Assembly (NCBI GenBank): GCA_031282385.1
Contig: JAITDV010000134.1
Span: forward strand, 1-17,619
From: Planctomycetaceae bacterium
GTDB taxonomy: Bacteria > Planctomycetota > Planctomycetia > Pirellulales > Thermoguttaceae
DNA: 17,619 bases
Direction of reading: 5' to 3'
A model generated the notes under the pieces. It had not been told where the DNA came from and ran no database searches. It was given only the letters and a program-made list of their open reading frames with translations. Made by a program: the position numbers and the translations under genes. Below, one piece after another: positions 8,501-15,342 of this stretch. How positions within the stretch are numbered: the first letter of the stretch is position 1; each line of letters opens with the position of its first letter.

Positions 8501-9717
8501 ACTTTTTTATCCGCAACAGAATTTTTAGGCGATTCTGTTTTAGCAATTGTAGAATTATTGTTTGAATTTCCTGTTGGATAAATTTTTTGCATAAAAGAAC
8601 TACTTTCATCAATATTTGCTTCTATTAAATTAAGAATTTTTTCAAACCTCAATTCAACAGTATTGAGATTCGGAATTTGCCGACGTTCTGAATTTTCGTT
8701 ACGATCAAATTCATCAGTCAATTGTTTAAGCGCAACATAAATTTCCGCCCAACGTGCAGAAGTCGGATGAGTAGTTCCTTGTTGTTCGTTTGGCGATTTT
8801 GATCTTTCCAGCTCGCCGCCAAGAACACGCAACTCGTTCCAAGCAGTTTCGGCAAGATGAAACGATTTTGGTATTGCCGTTTTTAAGATAGTAATCATTC
8901 TTTCGGGCGAATGCCGTCTCGGATCAAAAGTCAAGTTTTCAAAGTTATAAAGTGCCGTAAGAATACGCTCGGTGATTTTGTCGGATTCTGATAAATCCGT
9001 ATTCATCGGGTTTTGTTGTTTTTGCGCAAGTTCAAGATGACGTTGTTTGAAGTTGTCGGAATTTTTTATTTGAAAAACAGCAACACGATTCAGAGTCCTA
9101 CCGGCATTATTGATTAACGGGAAACCTTGTATTTGCCTGTAATCTGTTTCAGGCGCGCTGATTATTGGTATAAACTCCCAAATTTCAGGTTCAACAATCC
9201 ACGAAAGCAACAATTCAGACGGCTCAAAATAACGTCCTTGCAATGGAACAAGAGTACGAATTCGATCTACAATAGCACGGGCTTGTTTGCCTGTCATGTA
9301 TGGAATTCGTTCAATACGATCCGTTTGGGCATTGTGTTTCGCGTTTCGCAACATATCTGAAACAACTCCAAGTCCAGTGTCCATTGATCGTATATCTGGA
9401 GCAATTGGTACAGAAAATTCGTCTTGAGAAGAACTGTCAACTGCCGGCGCCGCCGCTTCCAACAACCGCTGATTTTCAACAACACGATCAAGCTCCGCAA
9501 TAACAGTTGCGTCTTGAACAATAAAAGGACGTGTCGTTCCACAAATCTCAAATACAATTTGTCTGGCAAAAGAGGATAACGGCATTGTTCGCCCGCCATC
9601 AAATACTGGAATTGTTTCCCAATAAAATCTGTTTTGCGCAAATACGCCGCTGGAAAAATAAACTAAAAATACCGTAAAAATAAATCCACAAAATATGAAT
9701 ATTAAATATCTTTTCAT
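5518..9717 (-). CDS. ccsA: Very large CcsA/ResC-type cytochrome c biogenesis (haem export and ligation) protein
   Basis: A 1399-residue membrane protein. Residues 1-27 are a signal peptide or anchor. At 36-50 IPVFDGGRTMPLSSF matches the periplasmic '..GGR..PL.' block found before CcsA domains in Bacteroidetes and planctomycetes. A long extracytoplasmic region follows, with an Asn/Thr/Lys-rich low-complexity stretch at about 550-615. Membrane helices lie near 731-757, 885-945, 1030-1110 and 1172-1390. GWAPVTNMYETVIL (914-927) is the early CcsA block. WGRFWGWDPKEVWALI (1297-1312) is the haem-binding WWD motif. H1217 and H1361 are the expected external haem-ligand histidines and H1322 (LHAR) a membrane histidine. 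CcsA exports haem and attaches it to apocytochromes c outside the membrane (System II). Usual CcsA is about 320 residues, so this is greatly enlarged. No ResB/CcsB partner is seen. A Ser-Gly-Ile-Lys tandem repeat occupies 788-812. Confidence 0.88.
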   Translation of the reverse strand: MKRYLIFIFCGFIFTVFLVYFSSGVFAQNRFYWETIPVFDGGRTMPLSSFARQIVFEICGTTRPFIVQDATVIAELDRVVENQRLLEAAAPAVDSSSQDEFSVPIAPDIRSMDTGLGVVSDMLRNAKHNAQTDRIERIPYMTGKQARAIVDRIRTLVPLQGRYFEPSELLLSWIVEPEIWEFIPIISAPETDYRQIQGFPLINNAGRTLNRVAVFQIKNSDNFKQRHLELAQKQQNPMNTDLSESDKITERILTALYNFENLTFDPRRHSPERMITILKTAIPKSFHLAETAWNELRVLGGELERSKSPNEQQGTTHPTSARWAEIYVALKQLTDEFDRNENSERRQIPNLNTVELRFEKILNLIEANIDESSSFMQKIYPTGNSNNNSTIAKTESPKNSVADKKVVNPDSILPRLFSQQILSANENEIRQYILIYNYSLKSLYREVEAAYISLYDNGRTLRVMPIISAQSLSDIDTDYAVNPWASIRLVLDGGENAIRRFIDPNFNKTKLSIRSEVQQKKIETEPEKSDSKSQLQDIPPVTEVLSIVPKTVNTETKIPDTENNSTTNKIETPDNKDTAEKTNTNADTVADNNIRNNNDNNKTKSAESKPEDNIDIFTGADTNIYSHPNFISDNDSLSFFNEPVLLLRRNVLDYLYSAFIAPTRINATVQFNQICQSVRQVIHECALRVEEQRRQFMKSDEQLSIEMLDKTRYPLYKEIETEHFYFSISPFFWMMILALGSALFGACAIVAAFFWRAITATVNTQVVKKFSEEEAAIETGNVSVAEMSGIKSGIKSGIKSGIRSGVRSGIRSNETKSGITTMSDEDAEINNIMESIVAPGFYSGVNTDSRGDSIISRQPQSEKMAVGANPIWQEEVADYTNSVEELMLWVGVGFLSASIIVALIGGVMRALISGWAPVTNMYETVILMAVSAAVLGVWYTLYPLVQPALSLAWRYTEFPQLSQFKLFFNGSRSNISNSTETTAGDSAIRKAAEQFGGAYAGNNLSGEIFDADAEQVDAKFENEKRLTVTRQVLLAIPRVIFMMVTFCFLMWISYGDTSGSVSWFDKFSQAVSMLDLIDLAVVLVSIGAIVWFVPRIILALIIFLPLLLNSSSVAASLGIFSYSEKQAVSAPQRGSSMTSVFAGEGAATTAGMIFDNSGTVWFKSARNKILDRKLFLIAAAAIVFLAGFFAYGNTAQLNPNFKPLTAVLRSNFWLTVHVIAIIVSYAAAFIAWSMSVIALGAVIFGRYEIKLVRGRRELKFPAMFEMFVPTVSRLIRFALLLLAVGTILGARWADYSWGRFWGWDPKEVWALITILFFAIVLHARLAKYYGRIGIVIGALFSSIAVIMTWYGINFVFKGSVHSYGGGATNAATLFLIIFVTINLMWGVAAIVRYKAELNR
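7282..7356 (-). repeat. In-frame 12-bp tandem repeat inside the ccsA-like gene
   Basis: Six consecutive four-residue units (SGIK three times, then SGIR, SGVR, SGIR) are encoded between the membrane helix at 731-757 and the next helices. On the plus strand three copies of the 12-mer CCTGATTTTATA/T (7316-7351) are nearly identical; the other units are diverged. Because the period is a multiple of three, expansion or loss keeps the frame. The segment is positively charged and likely forms a flexible cytoplasmic linker. Confidence 0.85.
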
Positions 9718-9862
9718 GTTCGCGAAAATAAAAATTTAATTAAAGGACAAAAAGGACTTTGAAACTTGAAAAACAGCAGCACTAACTCAAAAATCAAAAT
9801 TACGTAATATTTCTGCGGACTGCGGAACATAGCAATGGAAAATTGAGCTGATAATAATTACA

Positions 9863-9882
9863 TTAAACTGTGAACAGTTTAA
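9863..9882. repeat. Small palindrome related to the 101-bp element termini
   Basis: TTAAACTG-TGAA-CAGTTTAA is an 8-bp stem with a 4-base loop, 16 bases beyond the iorB stop codon on its transcript. The arm sequence is that of the 101-bp repeat termini (AAACTGTTCATAC and GTGTGAACAGTTT), so it may be a remnant in which both ends of such an element are fused. There is no U-run after it, so a terminator role is doubtful. Confidence 0.5.
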
Positions 9883-9897
9883 AACTAACTTGAATTA

Positions 9898-10488
9898 TCA
9901 TCCCAAACTGCTGTTTTCACCAATTGTAAAACCGAGCTTAAATGCTTTTATATTTATATCAACAAATTTTTCTTTTACATTTTGTCTTATTGCTTCCAAC
10001 CATGCGTCTGTTGTTAAAGAGAGTTTTGTTGCCATTGCGCCTAGTAGGATTGTGTTTGCTGCTTTTGGATTACCCATTTCAGTTGCTTGCTCTACAGCGT
10101 CAATATAAACCAGACGCGGAAAATATTGTAACAATAATTTCTTGTCAACATCAGGATAAGATACTCCGCCCGAAGAAGCAGTTACCGGAATAATTTTTTG
10201 ACTCGAAATCACCGCCAAACCGTCTTCGGCAAGATAATCAATATTTCTCAATCCTTCTATCCGTTCAAGAGACCCAAGCACTTGTGCAGACCGACGCGGC
10301 ACAAGCGGACTAAAAACTTCACACCCAAAACGAATCTGCGCCACAACCGAACCGCCACGTTGCGCCATGCCGTGAATTTCATTTGTTTTCACGTCAAATC
10401 CCATAATAACCGCAGCCTGCGCCACTATTTCACTCGCCAACAAAATCCCTTGACCGCCAACTCCAACCAATACCACACTCGTTGTCAT
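9898..10488 (-). CDS. iorB: Indolepyruvate:ferredoxin oxidoreductase beta subunit
   Basis: A 196-residue protein, the normal length for IorB. Residues 8-15 (VGVGGQGI) form the glycine-rich loop, and 37-48 (EIHGMAQRGGSV) is the signature of the gamma/IorB domain of 2-oxoacid oxidoreductases (PF01558). The enzyme decarboxylates aryl pyruvates from aromatic amino acids to aryl-acetyl-CoA and reduces ferredoxin; IorB works with the large ThDP- and FeS-binding IorA. No iorA lies in this window, although the two are often adjacent, so the partner must be elsewhere or the subunit serves a related complex. The start is set by the immediate beta strand MTTSVVLVGVGGQG; a weak GAGAG lies upstream. Gaps of 180 and 244 bp separate it from its co-directional neighbours. 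A pyruvate or 2-oxoglutarate oxidoreductase gamma subunit is the alternative. Confidence 0.88.
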   Translation of the reverse strand: MTTSVVLVGVGGQGILLASEIVAQAAVIMGFDVKTNEIHGMAQRGGSVVAQIRFGCEVFSPLVPRRSAQVLGSLERIEGLRNIDYLAEDGLAVISSQKIIPVTASSGGVSYPDVDKKLLLQYFPRLVYIDAVEQATEMGNPKAANTILLGAMATKLSLTTDAWLEAIRQNVKEKFVDINIKAFKLGFTIGENSSLG

Positions 10489-10538
10489 AAATATCTCTCA
10501 AAAAATTTTCAAATAAAAAGTAACTATTAAATCGTTTT

Positions 10539-10640
10539 AAACTGTTCTCACGTTAAATTTTCTTCACCTTCACCTGCTTACCTATCGGAAATCAGGTTTT
10601 TACGCTCTTGAGCCGTTGCAATTTATAGTACAAACAATAC
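10539..10640. repeat. 101-bp element family, copy 1 (102 bp)
   Basis: Begins AAACTGTTCTCAC and ends GTACAAACAATAC. It holds a hairpin (ACCTG...CAGGT, 10572-10597, loop around ACCTATCGG) and the shared tail 'TTTTTACGCTCTTGAG' followed by 'CAATTTATAGTAC'. It aligns along its whole length with the copy at 14868-14968 in the same orientation. It lies between argS and iorB and contains no gene. Confidence 0.75.
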
Positions 10641-10732
10641 AAGCGGTCTCTGTTGTGCTGCGTTTCAACTTGCAGTAAAAATTTTGCGATTAAAGCTGGC
10701 GATTGAATAGTTACAAACAAAGAAACAAACAA

Positions 10733-12469
10733 TCACATTCTTTCAACAGTTTTTATTCCGAGTAACTCCAAACCTTTTTTCAATGTTGTTGCCGTTAAGT
10801 CGCATAACAATAAACGGCTGTTTCTGGTCAACTCATTTTCTGCACGCAAAACAGGACATTGTTCAAAAAAAGTTGAGTACTTGTTCGCCAACTCAAAAAG
10901 ATACGCCGTCAATAAATTCGGACGATAATCCTTAATTGCAAAATCAATCGCATCACCAAATTTCAAAATTTCTTTTGCCAACATCCGCTCCGCGTCTGCT
11001 TTCAACTCCGGCTTAAAACCGTCCGTTCCTACTTCCTTGCGAAACTTTTTAACGTCAATATTACCTTTGGCAAAAATACTCCGTACTCTTGCGTATGCGT
11101 ATTGCATGTACGCAGCCGTGTTGCCGTTCATTGCCAGCATTTTATCGTAACTGAAAATATAATCACTCTCCCGATTCTGCGACAAATCAGCATAAATAAT
11201 ACCGCCGATCCCAATACTTTTTGCAACTTCATTACAATTATCATCTGAAAGTTTAGAGCGATCATTTGACTTGACAATTTCCAACGCCCGCTTTTCCGCT
11301 TCGTCAAGTAAACCATTGAGTCCCACAGTGTCGCCGCTTCGAGTCTTAAACGGCTTGCCGTCTTCGCCGAGTACCGCGCCAAATTTGACATGCGCAAACT
11401 CAACTTCATTTATTCCCATCATCCGCGCCGTCTTAAAAAGTTGCTCAAAATGTAACGATTGCCTGAAGTCTGTAAGATACAAAATCACATCAGGCTTAAA
11501 CTCACGCATACGATACAGAATTGTTGCAATATCGGTTGTTCCGTATAAATATGCGCCGTCCTTTTTACGAATCAACATCGGCGTATCGCTGCCGTCAAAA
11601 AAAATTCCGATTGCCCCATCCGTCTCACGAGCAATTCCACGCCCAATCAAATCATCAACCACTTCCGAAAGCATCGGATGATAAAAACTTTCACCAAGCG
11701 TATAGTCAAACGTGATTCCTAATCGTCTATAAATCAAATCAATTTCATTCATTGAATACGGCATAACTTCATGCCATATTTTCAAATTATCCGCGTTACC
11801 ATCATGCAATTTCGCCGTCTCCGCAAGCACATTCGCCGCAACTTCCTGATCGCCGGCATCTATCTTGCCGCGAACAAATCTGTAAATCCTACTCAACTCT
11901 TCAACAGGTTGACGACAATACAAATCAGCGTCAAGATAATTTTTGTAACCGAAAATAATCATTCCGAATTGCGTACCCCAATCGCCAAGATGATTATCCG
12001 TAACCACACTATGACCGCGAAACCGAAGTATGTTCGTCAACGCGTTGCCCAACACCGTAGATCGCAAATGCCCAACATGCATCGGCTTGGCAACATTGGG
12101 ACCGGAATAATCAACTACAAACTTCTTCGGTTTCTTGACCGCTTCAATTCCCATCCGGTCAACATCTGCAAGAACTTTGCAAAGACACTCCGCCAAAAAT
12201 GAATCACGCAAAACAATATTGATAAACCCCGCACCCGCAACTTCAACCGAATCACAAATATCATCAATCCGAAGCCGCGAAATTATCTCATCGGCAACCT
12301 CACGCGGTTTACGCGACAACCGCTTCGCAAGCGGCATCGCAATATTCGCCTGATAATCCCCAAATCGAACATCCTGCGAATAACGTACCAAATCAATATA
12401 CTCCGAAACATCATCAACAAATTCACTAACCGCCAACTCAAACCGACTTCTCAATAAATCAAGAATCAT
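10733..12469 (-). CDS. argS: Arginyl-tRNA synthetase
   Basis: A 578-residue class I synthetase of the usual bacterial length (about 577). It charges tRNA-Arg with arginine in the cytosol. Domains in order: N-terminal Arg-tRNA synthetase domain (about 1-90, with FGDYQANIAMPLAK at 36-49); catalytic Rossmann core starting at VDYSGPNVAKPMHVGHLRST (119-138), where HVGH (131-134) is the HIGH signature; DNHLGDWGTQFG (158-169); YLYGTTDIA (307-315); FKTRSGDTVGL (374-384), the degenerate KMSKS region typical of ArgRS; and a C-terminal DALR anticodon-binding domain (about 455-578) ending TLKKGLELLGIKTVERM. All key motifs are intact, so it should be functional. The start agrees with family length; the Shine-Dalgarno sequence is weak. 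The lipoprotein gene stops 84 bp upstream and may be cotranscribed. Confidence 0.97.
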   Translation of the reverse strand: MILDLLRSRFELAVSEFVDDVSEYIDLVRYSQDVRFGDYQANIAMPLAKRLSRKPREVADEIISRLRIDDICDSVEVAGAGFINIVLRDSFLAECLCKVLADVDRMGIEAVKKPKKFVVDYSGPNVAKPMHVGHLRSTVLGNALTNILRFRGHSVVTDNHLGDWGTQFGMIIFGYKNYLDADLYCRQPVEELSRIYRFVRGKIDAGDQEVAANVLAETAKLHDGNADNLKIWHEVMPYSMNEIDLIYRRLGITFDYTLGESFYHPMLSEVVDDLIGRGIARETDGAIGIFFDGSDTPMLIRKKDGAYLYGTTDIATILYRMREFKPDVILYLTDFRQSLHFEQLFKTARMMGINEVEFAHVKFGAVLGEDGKPFKTRSGDTVGLNGLLDEAEKRALEIVKSNDRSKLSDDNCNEVAKSIGIGGIIYADLSQNRESDYIFSYDKMLAMNGNTAAYMQYAYARVRSIFAKGNIDVKKFRKEVGTDGFKPELKADAERMLAKEILKFGDAIDFAIKDYRPNLLTAYLFELANKYSTFFEQCPVLRAENELTRNSRLLLCDLTATTLKKGLELLGIKTVERM

Positions 12470-12553
12470 AATTTAACTCACTCTACTTTCTAAAACCAAT
12501 CTAATACCGAATTCTATATCCGCTCTTACGTTTAATATGGATGTTGTTCAACA

Positions 12554-14509
12554 TTATTTTATTTTTTCACGAATCCATTTTGCGCGTATTGAAAATGCGG
12601 GTTGTGTTGTTGTTCCTTTGGCAATTCGTTCATAATGACTGATTGCGTCAGTGTAATTTTTTTCAAGTTCCGCAATACGACCAAGAATATACGACGCCGG
12701 AATTGCCCAAATATTTAAAGAACTCGACATCAAACTTTTCATTGAATCTTTTGCATTCTCAATAGAGTTTCGCTCAAATGATGCAATCCCAATCCAAAAA
12801 ACCGCTTGATTTGTTGTCAATTGTAAAATCTGCGCCAACGTTTTATTGTTACGAAAATCCGGCATTGCCCGTAACTCCATCATTTCACGGTCAGAAATTC
12901 TTGCGTCTTGATATTGCGTCATCGCACCGCCTTGACCGGTAATTGTTCCTTTGAAATAAAGAATACGACCCGACCAAATTGGAAAATTATGATGCTTCGA
13001 CAAAGGATTTGTTGTCCTGAAAATATCCAAATAAGAACCAATCATATTATATTTAAACAATTGATCAAACTTTGCATGAAAAGGATAATTCCAAATTGCA
13101 ACCTTTACATTATCAGATATTGATTTCATCTCCGCCAATAATCGACGTTGTTCGTTGAGGTTCGTGTACAAAATCATATTCGATTCACCGCTCAAATCCG
13201 CCTCTAAAACCTTCATCCGCATTGAAACCGTTTCTGGAGACGCGGCAAGAAATATTGTCGATTTCTTGAGCTTTGCAGATGTAACCGGAAACTTGTCCTT
13301 GTCAGAAATATCAAGTTTGCGCAACAACGAATCATCATTCAATACTTGTGAAAACGTCGCAATACTATTACATATCAAAGTTCCATCCTCCGCAAATATC
13401 AAACCATCCTTTGCCGGTAACGGCGTTCCGTAATCCGGTACAAATACATAAATCTCTCCGTTGACCAATACGCCAACTCCCCAAAATAATAACCCGCCCG
13501 GCTTCGCCGCATCATCAACTGCAAGCATAACCGCATCTATCCGCTGTTGCCGTAAAAGTTCTATAAAAACCCACGCCCGATCCAAACCTGAAGCATTGCC
13601 AAGTAAAACCGATTGCCAAGGCAGCTGCAACGGCGGCAAAATATTGTTGATGATATCTTGATCACGCACGGAAATATTACAAATTGTCCAATCAAAAATA
13701 TTCTTCACCCGTTCAAGAACATCTTGCTTATCACCTCGCGCCCAATTTGAAATATCACGCAACCAAATTGACTGAATCAAATAATAAACATCGGAAGTTT
13801 GAATAAATAAATCTTCTGTTTTCATACTTGTTGCAAGATTATTAAAGTAAGCTGCTATCATTGCAAATTGCTCTGTCTCTTGTTCAAAACGTTTTGCAAA
13901 CGCGAGTATCGCATTGGCGTTAAGATTCGCAATTGATTCAATTGCACTAAATCGCTCACGCACGCCCTTGACCATCGTCAACAAATCCTGCAAATCCGAT
14001 ATTCCAACCCGATTGTTCAACGTATCCAGTACAGCCTCAAGATCAGATAAATAACGAACTACTTCATTACATTCAGGAATAAGTGTGTCAGAAACTTTGA
14101 CCGGATTATTTTTATCGTCCGCAGTTTTTTTGTCTTGTAAAATATAAAGTAATTTTACAAGCGCATCCGTACTGACTACACCTTTGCGGATAATAGATTC
14201 TATTTCAAGAAACTCCGGTTCAGATTTCCATGATTCGTCAGAACGCTTGCGTTTTATCCAATTATTCAATCTGTCGCCGGTCTGAATAATTCTTTCCGCT
14301 CCTTGTGTTTCGGGCAAGCATGGCGAACCTTCAAGCGAGTTAAGAATTTCTATTGTACGCAAAAAATCTTCTGCTTGCCGTACCGGATCATAGGATGCTC
14401 CGCCGCCTGTCGTAGGTACAACTACACCATCACTACTTTGATGGCAACCGCAACCGAAAAAAATTAAAGAAAAAAAAGCCGTAATAAATATTGTTACAAT
14501 AATCTTCAT
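12554..14509 (-). CDS. Lipoprotein with inactive transglutaminase-like domain and C-terminal TPR
   Basis: A 651-residue protein. Residues 1-20 form a lipoprotein signal (basic start, hydrophobic ITAFFSLIFFG, then C20), so it is likely anchored to a membrane outside the cytoplasm. Residues 45-250 are mostly helical. Residues 266-365 resemble a transglutaminase-like fold: VKNIFDWTICNIS, then GLDRAWVFIELLRQQRID (308-325), then YVFVPDYGTPLP (354-365). The position expected for the catalytic Cys ('C.D.A') is G308 and no matching His is evident, so enzyme activity is unlikely. A TPR-like segment lies at about 600-650 (ILGRIAELEKNYTDAISHYE). A scaffold or binding role is the likeliest reading. A GGAG 11 bases before the ATG supports the start. 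The gene is first in the co-directional run with argS, 84 bp apart. Confidence 0.75.
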   Translation of the reverse strand: MKIIVTIFITAFFSLIFFGCGCHQSSDGVVVPTTGGGASYDPVRQAEDFLRTIEILNSLEGSPCLPETQGAERIIQTGDRLNNWIKRKRSDESWKSEPEFLEIESIIRKGVVSTDALVKLLYILQDKKTADDKNNPVKVSDTLIPECNEVVRYLSDLEAVLDTLNNRVGISDLQDLLTMVKGVRERFSAIESIANLNANAILAFAKRFEQETEQFAMIAAYFNNLATSMKTEDLFIQTSDVYYLIQSIWLRDISNWARGDKQDVLERVKNIFDWTICNISVRDQDIINNILPPLQLPWQSVLLGNASGLDRAWVFIELLRQQRIDAVMLAVDDAAKPGGLLFWGVGVLVNGEIYVFVPDYGTPLPAKDGLIFAEDGTLICNSIATFSQVLNDDSLLRKLDISDKDKFPVTSAKLKKSTIFLAASPETVSMRMKVLEADLSGESNMILYTNLNEQRRLLAEMKSISDNVKVAIWNYPFHAKFDQLFKYNMIGSYLDIFRTTNPLSKHHNFPIWSGRILYFKGTITGQGGAMTQYQDARISDREMMELRAMPDFRNNKTLAQILQLTTNQAVFWIGIASFERNSIENAKDSMKSLMSSSLNIWAIPASYILGRIAELEKNYTDAISHYERIAKGTTTQPAFSIRAKWIREKIK

Positions 14510-14613
14510 ACTTCAAAGAACTCCAGATTTAATTCTATATATCATTTTCCCGCAAATAAAAATTTTCGTGAAATGATTTCTTAATTTTCCGTCCCGTCAG
14601 GAATAGTTACTAT

Positions 14614-14659
14614 TGTTTGAATACGTAAAAAAAACACATGACTGAATAGTTACGTTTAT
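14614..14659. repeat. 46-bp dispersed repeat, copy 1
   Basis: TGTTTGAATACGTAAAA followed by AACACATGACTGAATAGTTACGTTTAT in spirit (only key parts given) matches 16771-16817 with a few differences. The motif GAATAGTTAC recurs just upstream (14591-14600) and at 10705-10714. It carries no gene. Confidence 0.65.
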
Positions 14660-14721
14660 AAATGAAATGAATCGTCCAACACGAATGAGAATTATAGCAA
14701 CTATTGGTGAAAGAGGCTAGT

Positions 14722-14850
14722 CGGTTAATGTTTGTTCTGTGATTTTGAGCTGCCGGAATTTTGAAACGGCAAGAGTTACAAATTTCCAACCGTACGCAAG
14801 GTCAAATTTGCTATTGCCGATATAATATTGTGAAAAAAAACTTGTAATAC
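14722..14850 (-). pseudogene. Possible gene remnant with coding-like composition
   Basis: One minus-strand frame stays open for just over 40 codons and reads like real protein (YIGNSKFDLAYGWKFVTLAV, then SKFRQLKITEQTLTD and a stop at 14722-14724). It has no start codon and its upstream side runs into the 101-bp element at 14868. It may be the 3' remnant of a gene interrupted by repeat insertion, or part of an older mobile sequence. I recognise no family. Chance openness is possible. Confidence 0.25.
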
Positions 14851-14867
14851 TTCAATGGAATGTTTTT

Positions 14868-14968
14868 AAACTGTTCATACTTGAATTTTCCTTTACCGCC
14901 GCCTGTTTACCTATCGAAAAGCAGGCTTTTACGCTATTGAGTCGCGCAATTTATAATACGAACAGTAT
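14868..14968. repeat. 101-bp element family, copy 2
   Basis: Termini AAACTGTTCATAC (left) and GTATTATAAATTGC-side end ATACGAACAGTAT are inverted with about 11 of 13 matches. The central hairpin is a 26-bp palindrome, GCCTG(T)TT...AAGCAGGC (14901-14926), with loop ACCTATCG. The following tail TTTTACGCTATTGAGTCG is shared by the other copies. A further GTGTGAACAGTTT at 14972-14984 restates the left terminus just outside. Confidence 0.8.
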
Positions 14969-15170
14969 AACGTGTGAACAGTTTAACAATTTCAATTTGA
15001 ATCTTACTCCTCTTGTTCAATCGACAATATTAGAGTACGATAGCGACCCTTTGAGACAACAGTTTTGTTGTGATCATAATTTACTATTTTGTCGGCTAGA
15101 GATGCAATATGTTGCGTCTCTGTGAAATTTTCTAATATGAAAAACACAATTGAATGAAATGATACAAACT

Positions 15171-15271
15171 ATACTGCTCATCCTATAATTTGCGAGACTC
15201 AGGAGTGCAAAAAACTGCTTGCCAATTAGGTAAGCAGGCGGCGTAAATGAAATTTAAAGTGTGAACAATTT
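15171..15271. repeat. 101-bp element family, copy 3 (inverse orientation)
   Basis: Read on the minus strand it starts AAATTGTTCACAC, passes GCCGCCTGCTTACCTAATTG and the matching GCAAGCAG hairpin arm, then GACTC and a terminus GGATGAGCAGTAT. It has the same order and length as copy 2 (101 bp) but is inverted and more diverged. It ends 71 bases before the ketosynthase start, so it lies in that gene's leader or promoter. Confidence 0.75.
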
Positions 15272-15342
15272 AGAATCTAAAATTCAAACGTGATGAGTAT
15301 AATTTTTTTTAATTTTGAAACAAACTTAACAAAGAATTTGTT

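Larger units (their letters stand above)
14510..15342. other. 833-bp divergent intergenic region full of repeats
   Basis: The region lies between the divergent lipoprotein and ketosynthase genes, so both promoters should be here, although no clear -35/-10 pair can be chosen. It contains a 46-bp repeat (14614-14659), a minus-strand coding-like remnant (about 14722-14850), and two oppositely oriented copies of the 101-bp element (14868-14968 and 15171-15271). A small hairpin GAGATGCAA-TATG-TTGCGTCTC is at 15100-15121. The short plus-strand frame starting at 14937 begins inside an element and is not considered a gene. Confidence 0.7.

Noticed and set aside
14937..15125. Plus-strand 62-codon frame
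   Set aside because: It begins inside 101-bp element copy 2, has no ribosome binding site, and its composition is not protein-like.
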